Notes: a model not told the origin generated them from the sequence alone. A stretch of DNA of 64,000 bases from Heligmosomoides polygyrus polygyrus (GCA_947396885.1 OX377205.1:21501407-21565406), one strand, 5' to 3'. Shown: positions 1 to 12,560, counted from the first letter of the stretch. Numbers and translations: made by a program.

Positions 1-1448
1 CCGACAGCTCTGACGCTCCAGTGCTAGCAGGACGCTCAGCTGAACTATCGTTGAGACGTCGGGTGATCGGTCATCTGGCTAGCGTCGTCGACATCGGAGC
101 GCTTGTCGCCGACACCTTCGTGGCCATCAGAGTTCACGGCCGGCCGGCCGGCACGTCGACATCGAAAGTCCGTGTCACCGAAACAGCCTCGCAGAGCGCC
201 GGTTGAACCGGTTCCCATCTCGGTTCTATTTTTGGTCGAGCTCTTCGCAGCGCTTCACCCTGCACCTGGGTTGGTCTATTTTCGAAGGCTTTGCCTATCT
301 CACAGGCCGAGCAACATTGACCCCTTAGGTCTTAGGTCTTCTCAATGTTTGACTTTAATTCTAGCTAGAATTCTGCTCCACGCTTCTACAAAGTTGCTGC
401 CCCTCTTACACATACCGGGATAGACCCATATTACAGCCAAGGAATTTGGAGTGTTATGACGAACCCAAACCAGACTATGAATTTTATAGACACCAATGAT
501 GAATTACTGTCATGGGTGAGCGACATCCGGCTGTCATTCCCTGCGCAGTTAAGGAAAATATTTTCACGCCAAAGTGCGTCTTCTGGTGTTCAGCTGAAGT
601 AATCTGTGGTCACCTCTGAATTCGGAAAATTTCCATCAACATTCTTGGGCGTCAGAAAAATTTCTCGCCCTACAGTGACGCTGCGAGTAGCGGTTTTAAA
701 CCCCCTACTATAGCTAATCAAAGGAGCACCTAGTAAGGAGCAACCAAAGGAACACCTAGCAAAGAGCACCTAGTCCAAAATGGCAGTTTAAATTCAGAAT
801 AAGTTAGCAGCATACCTGACAATGAACGATAAATAATGAAGGACAAAAGGCCACGCCCTTTCATATTCGAAATCTCTGACCAGTATCTGTATACAGACAG
901 CGAGTTTCTTAATCTATTCTTAGTGCGCGTGTAGTGCAGTCGGAGGAGGTGCAGGCTGTCCGGGGGCAGACATAACTCCAACGCCGCGCGAACCACCCTG
1001 GCGTCGCGCACGGTGCGCGACGAAATTGGACGAGTTGGCGGGGTCCGAGCGGTCCGATGCTTCCGACGGCTAGAAACACTTCCTACAGGAACATGCCTTA
1101 TTTCAACGTTTCTTGGAGACAGTATATGAATGTGGATTTCAATAGGACGATCAGAGACAGTTTATACAGGAATCATGGTCATGTGGATGGTTTCTAGCGT
1201 CAGTATTTACCATCTACAACTTCTTCGGTCAATTTTTACCTGCGATTATGGTTACACTACGGCAAAAGGTCACTATCACACATTCTTGGATCAATTGTCC
1301 TTCTGCAGACTGTTGCCTACCACATTCTGTGGGATCTTACGTTCCTTGCTAGAAATGTGGTCTGGGAGCTTAAACACTGAGAACATTTCGTGCTCCGCGG
1401 CTAACCATTCGTCACCGAGCGCATGTCCGCGTTTCATCGCCGCGACGT
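1..1448. other. No gene recognised (left edge)
   Basis: I see no family, splice chain or element ends here. The first 250 bases are GC-rich with a short CCGG-rich palindromic patch near 139-152. The rest is mixed-composition DNA with only short open frames. Confidence 0.5.
720..778. repeat. Short tandem repeat, unit around AGCACCTAGTAA
   Basis: Three to four imperfect units of about 14 bases sharing GAGCACCTAG follow each other. It is too short to class further. Confidence 0.55.
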
Positions 1449-1866
1449 CGCGTTGGAGTTAGGTCCTGGAGCCCAGGCTGTCGCGTACACCCGATACCAG
1501 GTTCTTGGTTTGAGTCATCCGGCCAGGCCAAGAAAGCCTTCGATTCCACCGGGGTCGATGAATTTATTCCAGACTTGCCTGGGGAGGACAAAGCGTTGAC
1601 TTGTTCATCGACTGACCTCCGCAAGTCATTGTATGGCCAAATATGTACACATTTAAATCGCCTCCACAACAACACGCAAATGCAGAATGTTTGGCGCATC
1701 CCCGGGGATTAAGGGGTCGTTTAGAGTGCGCGCGACGCGCGACGCGATGCCATGTTTAGTGGCCGAATTGGTCAATCGCGTCGTTCAATCAATTTGGCCA
1801 CTACGAATGCATCGCGTCGCGCGTCGCGCGCACACTAAACGACCCCTAAGCAACGTCATCCTTTAT
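1449..1866 (+). repeat. SINE-A copy, split by a Harbinger MITE
   Basis: SINE-A is the commonest repeat of the window. A full copy is about 300 bp. It begins with a tRNA-like head (A-box-like TGGTAGCGCAGTCGG, B-box-like GGTTCGGATTTCC). A body follows with CATCCCTCCGAGGTCGGTG and CTGGCCACCGCAAGTCATT, and it ends in GTCCTTTATCCTTTATCC. The head suggests an RNA polymerase III tRNA-derived SINE mobilised by a LINE; that is inference from family structure. This copy has a degraded head and is cut near its 3' end by the MITE at 1713-1846; the tail (CATCCTTTATCC) resumes at once afterwards. Confidence 0.8.
1713..1846. mobile_element. PIF/Harbinger-type foldback MITE
   Basis: A 134-bp element begins GGGGTCGTTTAG and ends in its complement, with inverted arms of about 60 bp rich in GCGCGACGCG. 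It is flanked on both sides by TAA, the 3-bp target duplication typical of PIF/Harbinger elements. It has no coding capacity. It sits inside SINE-A, so it is younger than that SINE. Confidence 0.82.
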
Positions 1867-1869
1867 CCT

Positions 1870-3811
1870 ATATTCTTTAACATTTCACAAAAACTAAAAT
1901 TATTTGAGCTTTGCTATGCGAACCGAAAATCCACTTTCTAAGCGTACTCATTCGTATCAAACAAGCTCGATCCCAGCTTCACCACTTTTCAGAAACTAGT
2001 GCTGTTCACAGGTGAAATGAAGAATGAAGTTGAAATTGAAGTGAAAAATTGAAAAGTTGAAAAAACTGAAAAATTTCAAATGGATTAAAAAATAAAGATT
2101 AAAAAATCACGAAATGAAAAAGGAACAATCCATCTGTCATATCTTGACACTGTCCTCATCGTTGACCGCAGAGCGCCAGCTACAAAGATTTCACCCCGAA
2201 GAAGAATGCTGCCCCCTGCCGCACTTTCATTTTTAAATTAACATTATTTTACGCACAGTTACCGTCTTTCTCACCGTTACAGCCGTTGTTTACTGTTTAA
2301 ATAATTTACAATCCATACTTCACTTATAGCATTGGATGGGAAGTGCTTCCCCCAACTTGAGTGGTACTGGGTATTTATTTTAAGCTGTCTTCAGCGCTGC
2401 CCGCTTCGACGCGGGTCCGCCATTCTAGCTGGTGTCGTGACGCCAGAATTTTTTTTTTCAAAATTTTTTCTTTCCCGATTTCAAACTTTTCTTTTCCGAT
2501 CCTGCGCTGTGCATTTGTTTGTCAATACTGGCTGAGATCATTTATTAGTCTTAGCAGGGCGCTCAAAATGTAAAATTTATGTCCATTATAATTCCAATCC
2601 CATAGAGACCAAAGCTTTCCGGTCAAATCCGGGCTTCACACGTTTCTAAAATAAGCAGTGGTTTCTCATAGCTCACTGAAGCAAGGCTCTTCCTTCGTCA
2701 GCTTATGCTGAATAAGTTTTACCTATTGTAATTTAGAAGTAAGCAACTTTACAAAAAGCGTGTGAATATTCATCTTGATTTTCCGTAGCATGGACAAGCA
2801 TCAGAGTTTTCCTAAAATAGATGAGCATTGACCACACAAACTATGAGTTTCCAAACTGTTACTTCTCCATCACGTTCACTTTTCTTTCAATTCCGCTCAA
2901 ATTTTGCCACTCTAAGAATCCGGATGCTCCCGTTCCCATCTCGCCCTTCCCAATCTCCGACTCGTCATCGCCACCCATATCTGGTCGCTCTTTCTCTTTC
3001 TCACGCTGTTCCCTGCCACATTTGTCCATGACTGCTCGAGAAATTGCATTCATAGCCGTTACTAAGCAGGGCCGCTCTATTTCTTCGGCGACTGATTTTT
3101 TTTACACGACCACAGGAGTCTACGAATACCAGTTAAGCTGTGCAGTAAGCAACCTGACGCAGTTCCCGAGCTCGTTTCGTTGTAGTTTTTGCTCGCGCAG
3201 AGGAATGTTAGCTCGTTAGGTGACAAGAAGAAAAGGAAAAAGTTCATCTTCTATTTTAATGAGTAGAATCCGAAAAATTCTAGTTGACAGCTAAATAACT
3301 CAACAGCAACCAAATGCATCCCTTAAAACAACTCTTCGAAGCCGAAATGTCTAGCTTGCTAGACTTTTCATCCAAACCTAGCCTCTTGAAATACATAACT
3401 TCCTTAAACGTGCTCATTCTTACGGCAGCTCTTCAAGTCCTTCTTCGAACGTAGAAATCTACTCCAGAGACGCTGAAAAACAGAAATCGGTCAAGCCACC
3501 ACAACAACCAAGGGCTTTTATGCCATTAGACAGAACATTTTGGCTACTAATTGGTAGCAAAACTTGGGCAAATTACTTGGCAAAGTCTGCGTTCGAGATT
3601 TCTCAATTGTGTGAAGGTCGAAAACAAATTATCAAGGAGTAGATATGCGATTTGGCGCGTATACTGCAGTCGGCAGTGTATGCGCCAGCATCAGTTCTTC
3701 ATCGCATCGGATCGGTTTCCGCAGCTCTAAAATTGTAGGCCAACCAAGTGTTCTACTTTAGCGGGAGAGTGAAATTTCACTGAATAGAGCAAATCACCCA
3801 CTAGTCATCTT
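1870..3811. other. No gene recognised
   Basis: Mostly AT-rich intergenic-looking sequence. A purine-rich low-complexity patch (TTGAAA/GTGAAA words) lies at about 2020-2110. An open frame of 132 codons at 2821-3219 has no recognisable motif and no coding-like codon choice, so I do not call it. Confidence 0.5.
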
Positions 3812-3954
3812 CTGGGGTCAGATTCATCAACCACTTACCGGCAGGTAACGGTGAAAAGTACCGCCAAACCACCTGATATGACATTCATCAGCATCAGATT
3901 TGGCGGTACCTTTCACCGTTACCGGCCGGTAGCGGTTGATGAATCTGGCTCCAG
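3812..3954. mobile_element. hAT-like MITE (CTGGGGTCAGATTCATCAA family)
   Basis: A 143-bp near-palindrome. The left end CTGGGGTCAGATTCATCAAC matches the complement of the right end with two changes, and the inner arms (GGTAACGGTGAAA, CGCCAAA) also pair. The flanking octamers GTCATCTT and GTCGACCT agree at 5 of 8 positions, compatible with an eroded 8-bp duplication. Related copies lie at 11127, 19653, 52870 and 53410. Confidence 0.72.
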
Positions 3955-4360
3955 GTCGACCTTTACAAGTTATTATAAGGTAAAGATAAAAGTAAAGATT
4001 GAGGAATAAGTGGTGATGTTCATCGATCCCCTCACCGGATATGCCACGCATTCTACATATCTCTATGTAATGTCGTGGACACAGCATAAATGTGTATGTG
4101 GCCTACACAATAACCTGTAGGTGCCAACCGATGGATAATTAAGTGTTTAACCTTTTCCAAAAAAGACTTGTACCAACCACTATCCGATTCTGGCGGGATA
4201 GAAGACTTACTTAACTGGCGTTGCATGCTCTGAGCCAAGAACTTCAATTCATGATGTACTATCATCAGGCGTTTCCCCGACTTCGCCACAGCAGGCCCGT
4301 CATTGAAAAGTAGACAACGCATTTCAGGAAGCGCACTTTTCGCCATATCTTCTAGATTAG

Positions 4361-4650
4361 TGCGCGTGGTAGCGCAGTCGGAGGACGCGCCAGCTGTCGC
4401 GTACATCCCGATTTTTGGTTCGGATTTCCCACCCATACAACTAAACATTTCCTCCCTCTAAGGTGGGTGAATACGTAGAAGAGTTGTCTGGGAAGGATAA
4501 AGCACTGAATTCTTCATCAGCTGGCCAGCCCAAGTCATTGTATAGGAAAATACGTATTCAAATCGTCTCCGCGACATCCCGTAGAGTGCGTCTCAAAAGG
4601 AACTGACTAATGCTGTCCTTTATCCTTTATCTGAATCCTTTACCTTTTAA
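4361..4650 (+). repeat. SINE-A, near full length
   Basis: It starts TGCGCGTGGTAGCGCAGTCG and keeps the B-box-like GGTTCGGATTTCC and a TTTATCC tail. The middle is more diverged than in other copies. Confidence 0.85.
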
Positions 4651-4859
4651 GTTCGAGTTCATATCCTTTTCGGAGCACACCATGCTCTTACGCGGCTCTT
4701 CTACATTGGACGTTCTTCACTTGTTTCCACTTTGAAAAACACCTGGCTGACATTTCTTCCAAAATAACTCCCAAAAGGAACTTTATGTGAAAAATCCTTA
4801 AAAGTGGAACGTGCTTTCGGCATTTTAAATTGAAAAGAGCGAAAATGAGGATGTTACTA

Positions 4860-5530
4860 TGAGGGTGGGCCAAAAGTAAGGAGACAAATTCAACAAATTG
4901 CTTTATCTCTTTATAACTCAATTGCAACTCAGCGGTGCTGAGGAATTTATTTGCCATTAAGGTCAATTGCCTCGCTGCCATCGATCAGCCAACTTCCTGA
5001 TCCCATCCCTCCAGAACTGCTTAGGCCTGATGCTGATCCACTGCTCGTTATGGTTGTCGAGGTCTGCTTGGGTCCTTGTGTCCCTTCCGACCATAAAGTC
5101 CAATAGGCTCAAGAAGTAGTGGCAGTCGCATGGAGAGATGTCCGCGAATACAGTGGGTGAGGCATCGAAGAGGAGGACCCTGAAGCGCTGAGACCGAATA
5201 AGTGCGAGTTGCCGATCCATCCCTTCCATTTCGTTCACCATGGCCTTGGAGTCCATCGTCGTGCTTTTGGTAAACAGCTTCCAGTATACGGGCCCATGGG
5301 CGCAGATTCAAAAGCTCAGAATGTGCTTCTCGCCTCGAACATCTCTCCGAACGAAAATCGGTAACAGGTCACCAGGCCTCAGCCAGACTCGCTGCTTGAC
5401 AGGGTTAAGGAAGAAGACGTACTTCTCATCTTGCGTGGCTATTGAGTCCAGCCTGCCCGAGCAGGTTGGGAATTGGGCGAGATTTGCGCGACACAGGTCG
5501 ACTCGTCAGATTGGGGTTTCGGCATGAGAC
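4860..5530 (-). pseudogene. Mariner-family transposase remnant
   Basis: Read on the minus strand from about 5520, this gives a degraded mariner (Tc1/mariner superfamily) transposase. A DEKYVFF segment corresponds to the first catalytic aspartate of the DDE/D triad. Next come a block ending KLFTKSTTMDS and a short-spaced C-terminal part with DCHYFLSLLDF and FWRDGIRKLADRWQRG, like the mariner C-terminus (YHLF ... FY.RGI..L..RW). At least one in-frame stop (ILSF*ICAHG) and frame changes break it, and the stretch before the third aspartate is shortened. The low end carries a terminal-repeat-like TGAGGGTGGGCCAAAAGTAA directly after a TA. I did not find the matching upper terminus, so the N-terminal part is truncated or too diverged. 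It cannot encode an active enzyme. Confidence 0.8.
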
Positions 5531-7854
5531 AGACTGGGGTTTTGGCATTCTTCTGGAAAGGGCGAAAGTGGTCACTTCTCAAGTAGCATTCAGAAGGTAG
5601 CAAACAAGCATACAAATACGAGAAGCACGAAGCCGGACTCCAGTCACGACATATACGGGCACGGCATGGAGAGTCTCATTACTTCCCCCCCCCCCCCCTC
5701 CCCGTATTAGACAAGATTTCGAGATTGATATGAATTTCGGGCAGTCTATGACGACTTCTGAGAGATTTTCCGTTCCATCTTACATATTAAAGGTGGGATG
5801 GTACGGGTTGGTATTCACACTAACGTTGTTAGTCGCGGTATGCTTAATTGCGATCTGTGATTTCGCGGTTTGCAGCGTTCTTCGGGATTCTTTTACGATT
5901 CACGACTTATGGTTAGGACATTTTGGGTCGAAAATAGTAAATTTTCGTAAACGTTTTCGTAGAGCTGAAGTGACTGAGTCCAAACGACGTGACACAGCAG
6001 GGTTAGAAAAATGTGCCCACTCTCCTTCCTCTAATAGCTAATTCCCCCTTCGTTTCAGAACAGCTCTTCAATGTTCTGATGTGGCACCATGATAGCAGAC
6101 ACTGTGACGTACACACTCATTTCGAGTTCAACTTAATCTTTCTGAGACTTGTGGCCAAACATCCTTGCAACATGTGGCCAGTTGTCGTGAAGAAAGCAAA
6201 AATTCTTCGACAATGGTAGTTTCAGCTGCGTGGCCTCACTTAAATTTTGCAGTTGGACAGCGTAGATATTCGCAATCGCCGTCATCCCGTCTCTAGCGAA
6301 CTCGTGGTAGAGCCTCCTTTAGGGGTCCTACCAACAGTAGAGCATCATCTTCTTCAAGGGAGGTTGGACTTTGACTGCTTCGCAGGTGGTTCTCGTTGGG
6401 GGAGCCACTGGGCCTTCAGGACATTGTTGTACATAGTAGAACACCCGGACCCATCTTCCGTGACAATGCTCCCCAGAAGATTCTTAATACGAAATCGTAG
6501 TAGGAGAACCTGAGCGATGCTCAATCGCGACGACCGGCCCGAGTGACGGAGATCCTGGGCCACTCAAGCCGAAACCACCTTCATTACATTCATGAATATT
6601 CTAGAATATATGACATTATGTTTGAGAATGTTCGGGCTACAAACATCTGACAGTAAGTCAGACATAACATGTTTTGTTAAATCTTGAAAAATGAGTGAAA
6701 ATTCTGTTGCAGATGTTTTCTGAAAACCTAGTTGAATATCTAAGAGCTTTCGATTTGAAATAGGATAGAGTTGCGCCATGCATTCGCTCAGTACGCGATG
6801 TTTGTTGAACTGCAACTGGAGTTGTTGGTTCCCCGTGTTATTAATGTGAAATGTTTTTTATTTTTTGTTCTGCTAGTGATTTTTACTACCGCTTCAGCTA
6901 AATCCTAGGTTTATACGCATTTGAATAACTCCTAAGAAGAAGTTGATTGAAATTAATGATTATTCAAACCGTGAAAGGTTTTGTTGAAAGACCATGCATA
7001 GGTTATGATAATGCTTTCGATTCAACAACTTTTTCAACTTTCTTTAAACGCGTGAAGATTGATTTCTCGAAGTAACGTATGACAAGACGAAAAACTTAAA
7101 GTACAAAAGGAAAACGTTTGGCACAGCTGCCCGGCTTGGTCTGAAAATATCACTACAAATAAACAAATATTGGGTCATTTTGTATTAACATTAGCAGGAA
7201 AACCTATAAAAAATCAGTTGTACTGCACTACATGTCAGGTAATTCTTGCGATTTACGGTTTACGAAATTTCGAATTTCATTTAGTCACACCCCAGGTTAT
7301 CGCGTAGGCGAAGACGCGAGAAAGATTCTACGTCCAGGATTTTGTAGGATAGGTGCCTATTGTTTAAAGGCATCGCTCCGTTTCGAGCCTAAGATACCCG
7401 TCGGTCCCTTAAACTAGGCTCTGGGAAAAGTTGCTGGCTAGCTTACTTACCTGTCGTCATTTGCCACTTCGTCGCCTTTGTCGAGATTTATGCCCATGTT
7501 TGGGGGCACATGACATGCTGTGTGTTGTGGTGGACATACACGGTGCGACTCCGGCTGCGGCTTTTTTTTGCGGTGATTGATAGGAGTTGCGGAATGCGGT
7601 ACCGCGATGACAGAACGCTTCTCGGTGTTCAGTGATGTCTCTATGTCACATAGTACGAGCGCGTTCTGGGCATGCCAAACATAGCCGCTTTGCGGCCGAC
7701 GTATCGGCGGAACAACATGCTTCGGGCGGTCCTTCCATCAAATGGAGCTGAGTCAGATTTTCCAGGAAGCTTACTGTGACTAAGCCGTAGGAGCGCGTAC
7801 TCGTCAGCTTCCTTTCACTGCCCACAAAATTTCTTATGGAGCTCATGGTTAGGA
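5531..7854. other. No gene recognised
   Basis: A homopolymer C run lies at about 5687-5698. The remainder is AT-rich with only scattered short frames. Nothing suggests exons or element ends. Confidence 0.5.
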
Positions 7855-8127
7855 TGATGATAAAGGATAAAAGACGGCGTTACTCAAACCCTTTTCTACG
7901 AGATGTCGTGGAGGCGAATTGAAAGCGTATTTGGCCTTACAATGAATTGCGTGGCCAGCCTATGAACAATACAGCGCTTTATCCTTGCAAGACAAGTGTG
8001 GTACCAATTCACCGACTCCGGAGGGATGGAAGGCTTGGTTGGCCTGGGCGGGAAATCCGAGGCAAGAACCTGGTATCGAGTGCACGCCACAGCCGACACC
8101 TCCTCCCACTGCGCTACCTGCGCCCAG
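7855..8127 (-). repeat. SINE-A, minus orientation
   Basis: It starts with the complement of the TTTATCC tail (GATAAAGGATAAAAGACGG) and ends at the head complement (CCACTGCGCTACCTGCGCCC). Both box-like segments are readable on the minus strand. Confidence 0.87.
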
Positions 8128-8134
8128 ATTCACG

Positions 8135-8290
8135 GTACTGGTCGTTAATAAGGCCTACACAGAGATCGCACCAATCAGACCGCGCCGAATGGGCATGCCG
8201 CCCAGACGCGGTAGATACTATCTGGTGCGCTAATTGGCTGGCGGTTTGTGCTCTGATTGGATCTGATCGGCGATGATTGACTAGCATGCT
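8135..8290. mobile_element. Possible MITE of the GTACTRGTCG family
   Basis: The left end GTACTGGTCGTTAATAAGG resembles the termini at 18493 and 30562. The right end is badly eroded (GACTAGCATG). The inner part has CCAATCAGACCGCGCC and GATTGGCTGGCGG, words also seen in those copies. The boundaries are weak. Confidence 0.35.
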
Positions 8291-9440
8291 CCGGAAGCCC
8301 TTGTAAGCCTCATAAACGACGAGCAGTGGTTAGAGTTTGTTGCAGGGACACTCCGCAGCGATCAAAACTCTCGGGATTCGGGCTCGATCCCGCTGCTTTC
8401 TTGGCAGGATGCAAGGCCATTACACTACGCCGCTGTTAGGGAGGTTCAATAGCTCTTGTAATCATCGGTTCTTGCTGAGGACCACGAGTTTTTCTATTTT
8501 TATAGAACCTGGTACATAGTGGTTTTATGCCCAGTCGGGATAGAGGTACCCCCGATTTCCAGCAGGGATCCAAAGCAGAAGTGAAGGGTTCGTGTCCAGC
8601 ATCCCGAGAACCCTCCCTAGGCGAAGTTTGGGCCAAATCGGTGATCCTGACCCGACCACCGTAGTTGTCGATATGGGTGGTCTCCGGCCGTATTCGGTGG
8701 AATAGGCGTCGGATTGGAAGCATCCCAATAAACCCCCTTAGGGGATGTTTCAGCCAAATCGGCGGCTTCGAAATAATTTTATTAGAGGTGCGTCCCAAAT
8801 TGGGACGCATTGTCGTCAACGTGTTAACGACGAGTACCATCGGTGGGCCACAAAACCCTACCTCCACCTGCCATTTGAGAAGTTGCACTCGATTGGCGCA
8901 TTCTGACGGACTAGTAGTGAGCTCGGTTAACCACAAGCAACTCTTTCTCGTCCACCCTCCTCCCTCTCCAGTGTCCATGCCCCTCTAAGCGCCTTGGACT
9001 CTACCGTTGTCCTGTCCTCATCTGTAGCCAGCTCCTTCGGACCTGTCCGCCGCCGATTACGCAGTGATCGACCGCTGACCTCTTACGCGGGTGGCCGCCA
9101 GTGATCCGGCGTGCTCTGTCCGCCCTCACGCCTCGTCTCTTCGGACACTCTGCCAGCTTTCCATCTCTGAATCTGAAGCCATTTCTGTTCCTTCTCCTCT
9201 CCGAACCTTCGCGCTGCTCCCTACAGGCTCAGTCCTCGTGCTCCATGATGTGTTCCTCGGGACGAGTTCTGCGTCGGTTCGATCGACCGGATCTCGCGCT
9301 GTTCGCAGCGGTTTCTCCTGTTTGCTAAATCGTCTTGAGCACTTGAGAGCATCGGCTGGGTCCGGATATCACTGGAGTGCCATCCGGTTCAACTGGATGG
9401 TAACGTCCTTGAAGCCGTAGGAATGGCTGAATGGGCGAAG
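8291..9440. other. No gene recognised
   Basis: It includes a possible tRNA-like SINE scrap at about 8310-8440 (GGGCTCGATCCC). A GC-rich block at 8940-9420 has overlapping open frames in two + frames (75 and 109 codons), with no motif I recognise. Confidence 0.45.
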
Positions 9441-10111
9441 TCTGCTTTCGAACGTCTTCGCCGACTTTAATTTTCTTATGTCCAAGAACCATGGCCACAA
9501 ACTGGAGTCCGTTTTACTTCTTCTTTACTTCCCTTTGTAGTGTATTCGTTGGTAGTGCCGGCCCTATATTTATTATAGTTTACAGTCCCTGTCAAAAGAA
9601 GGACGTAAAGCTCCTTGAAAGCGTTCAGAATAACTTCACCCAAGCTTTTTCTGGAATGTCGTGGTCCGAGTTATGACAACATTCTGAGTCTGAAGGCTAG
9701 ACAAACCAAGGGCAGATCCTTGGTTTGTCTAGCCTTCAGACTGGACGGAAGAGAGCAGATCTAGTTATGTTGTTCAAAGTTCTGAGAAGAAGGCTTTCCA
9801 TTGACCTAATTGGGTTTTCTGGTGCCCCTTTGACAACTGAAAGAACAGGGCATCTCAGACTCTACCTGTCATTTGTAAGCTCGAAGGTGAAGTCAAGTTT
9901 CCTCATTTACATTGTTAGCATGTCAATGCCTTCTTCCAAACGTCAAATTGCACTAAGGTTTCGTTGGGCTTGTATCGTTTTGTTTCTTTCCTTGCTTCGT
10001 CACCCAGCTCTTGTACCCCTAATTTAGCGTGTTATTTCCCGTTATTATTGTTATTTTCAAAATTGCCGCATATAATTATAAAATTATTATGCAATAAATA
10101 AATAAATAAAG
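9441..10111 (+). pseudogene. CR1-like LINE, 3' end of reverse transcriptase ORF
   Basis: A 5'-truncated non-LTR retrotransposon. The conceptual product keeps the segment after the reverse-transcriptase palm that is typical of CR1/Jockey-like elements: VYSPCQKKDVKLLESVQNNF, then about 40 codons later RKRADLVMLFKVLRR, and further C-terminal sequence. The reading frame changes around 9675 and 9725, so it is dead. The element ends in an AATAAATAAATAAATAAA tail at about 10093-10111, the usual CR1-type 3' microsatellite. The catalytic YADD region is absent because of the truncation. A perfect hairpin (9688-9741) interrupts the coding part. Confidence 0.78.
9688..9741. repeat. Perfect 24-bp inverted repeat with 6-nt loop
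   Basis: The arms at 9688-9711 and 9718-9741 are exact complements (GTCTGAAGGCTAGACAAACC and continuing), separated by GCAGAT. It lies inside the LINE coding remnant and looks like an inverted micro-duplication of LINE sequence. Confidence 0.95.
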
Positions 10112-10531
10112 TTACCCTGAGCTTTTCCGTGAAAACAGCAATTTTTTCGTCTCATATGGCTTAGATGCGCAGAGAAAGCAACTCCGTTTCATTGTAGCCG
10201 TTCCTAATCGGGAAACGGAACACTGGACTACGGTAGAAGGAATGCACTTCGCCCTTTCTTGGTTGCTGCCGAGGACAAAGTACGCGGGCGAGATCTCGAG
10301 AGAAAATTTGCTGCGCAAAAGTGGGACTCGTTTTAATTTTCTTTGTAAACTTTACATTCACCTTTGTCAACGGTTCTCTGGTTTGGATAGGCGAAGATGT
10401 ACAAAAAGTTGATTAAGCGCATTCGACGTACGAATTGCGCTTTGAACCTCTTCAAAATATAAGGCAGATGAGCATAGCGCAGTGCTAGGAAGTATTTTAA
10501 TTAATTCATTCTCCTAATCCTTGACTTGACT

Positions 10532-10822
10532 GGGCACATTTGGCGCAGTTGGAGGAGGTACCGGCTGTTGCGTGCATCCGATTCCAGGATCCTGGTTTGG
10601 ATGTCCCGCCCAGGCCAACCAAGCCTTCCATCCTTCCGAGGTCGGTGAATTGGTACCAGAGTTGTCTGGAAAGGATAAAGCACTGACTTGTTCATCGGCT
10701 GGCCACCGCAAGACATTGTATTGCCAAATACGCATTCAAATCGCCTAAAGGACATCCCGTGGAAGTAAAATGCGTGGCGCATTCGAAAACGTATTGAGTA
10801 ACGCTGTCCTTTATTATTTTCA
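10532..10822 (+). repeat. SINE-A, full length
   Basis: A-box-like TTTGGCGCAGTTGG, B-box-like GGTTTGGATGTCC, the complete body and a GTCCTTTATT tail. One of the better preserved copies. Confidence 0.88.
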
Positions 10823-11033
10823 TAATCGTTGACTACAGTTCAAAGTTCAATTCTTTCTTGTTCGCCCATTGGTTTTTCTTACTTTTAGGTTCTATCGTGT
10901 TCTTTAGGAGCCGCTCGGTAAGTCTCAAGTTGACCTGTTAGATACTTTTTAGACATGTGCCCCCCCCGCCTAGGATAGATCCAATTCGCTTTTTCAAAGA
11001 ACGCTTTTATCCATCAATTTAGTTTCTACCCAG

Positions 11034-11320
11034 GCATTGGTACTAGGCTTGTAGGAAGGGATAAAATACCGACTTTCAATCGGTTGGCCACCGTAGTTCG
11101 TTCTATACCTCGATTACCCATTCAAGCTGGGGCCGGATTCGTCAACGACTAACCGGCGGGTGTAAAGTGAGGAGATACCCACGATGAAGCATTCATCTCT
11201 ATCACTTATCCTACCTCTTCCCCTTATACTCCGCATACCCAATGGTTTAATTGTTGATGAACCCGGGCCAAGAACATGCAACATCCCGCAGTAGAATGTG
11301 CGGTGCATGCCACAGAGCGA
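11034..11320 (+). repeat. SINE-A 3' half, split by a MITE
   Basis: The body from ATTGGTACTAGGCTTG is present up to 11126. It then continues after the MITE as CATCCCGCAGTAGAATG. The head is missing. Confidence 0.7.
11127..11272. mobile_element. hAT-like MITE inside SINE-A
   Basis: It begins CTGGGGCCGGATTCGTCAAC and ends GTTGATGAACCCGGGCCAAG, a diverged inverted pair of the same family as 3812-3954. No clear target duplication remains. Confidence 0.65.
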
Positions 11321-12255
11321 TTGATCAAAGACCTTCATCCGTTATTCGTATCATAAAAATGTAGGTTAACATCCCTTCTCAGCGTGCTACAGTAACCGGT
11401 CTGTTTTCGAGCTAAGAATAGAGCTACAGTAGTCCAACGTATGTTAGCTTCTCACTGTCCCTTTTTATGTGGCTGTCGGAACGTCATCAGTATAGGTTTG
11501 TAGCCATAGGCACTGCACAGGAACTCCTCCGACAGGGTAACCAGGGTCCACTACATTGTGCCAGAGCGATCCAGTTCGCTGTCACACCATTACAGGCGTT
11601 TTTCGGTAATTAGCCGTCACAGTAAAGTGGTCACGAGATGACGACAAGCTCTGAGCAATCTTTCTTTGCCCTGGAGCAGACTGCCGCTTATTTCCAAGGG
11701 CCTGTCTGCCACACCAGTAGTTTTCGCTCTTATCGTTCGGCCAAGAGCTTTAAAAACAACAAATTTCTCTGACTGCCTTACTCCCCGACCATTCTTCGCC
11801 GTCAATGTGAAGGAGCGTCGTAGGAACCAGTCCACATCCGACTGGAGGAATCGCTTCGTCGAGCACGAGGTGTCTCTGCAGTCACGTGTAGCAGCAGCCT
11901 TTGATAGTCGTCGAACTCGTATCAGCATATCTGTCACTTTCTGTGGTCGACTGCGCAGAAAAACAGAAATTCCACCTGGTCACCTGCTCATCAAAGTGAA
12001 GCGATGGGTGCGAATATTTAAGGTCGGGAGATGTGGCTGTCAGCGGGTTATTTATAGGCTCCTTGTGGAAGCACCTCCTCATTAGGAACTGGTATTTTCA
12101 GCCTACATATCTTGCCCGTCCTGAACAACTACTTCGTTACTACTGTGGATATTTTTGGAAGGATGGCTTCATGCCTAGGTGCGATTTTTCATTTTTATAG
12201 AAGTTAACCTTCTGCCTCATAAAGCCGGAAGAATTGAAGGCATATTATTTCTTAA
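11321..12255. other. No gene recognised
   Basis: Open frames exist on both strands at 11617-12085 (106 codons minus, 139 plus). I recognise no domain, and neither frame has clearly better codon use than the other. Confidence 0.4.
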
Positions 12256-12560
12256 ACGCATGGTAGCCCAGACGGAGGAGCGCCGGCTGTCGCGTGGAGT
12301 TCAAGTTAAGGTTCGTGGTTAGAACTTCCTGCCGTGGCCAGATTAGCACCTCATTCCTATGCAATCGGTTAATTGATGTCAGAGTTATCTGGGGGGGGGG
12401 GGGGGTTCGACTCCGACTTGTCCATCGGCAAGTCGTTGTATAGGCCATATATGCATCAAACTTCTTTCAACAATGTCCCGCGGAAGTGTATTCCTTGGTG
12501 CATCAATCCAAGGGATTGGCTGACGTCGCCTTTTTCCCTTTTATCCTTGATTATTTCTTA
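12256..12560 (+). repeat. SINE-A with internal G run
   Basis: Head GCATGGTAGCCCAGACGGAGG, body diverged, and a 15-base G run at 12391-12405 replacing part of the GGGAAGGATAAAG segment. The tail is TTTATCCTTGATT. Confidence 0.78.

Noticed and set aside
11480..11520. YTDDVP on the minus strand as a reverse transcriptase motif
   Set aside because: No flanking RT blocks in any frame; stops on both sides.
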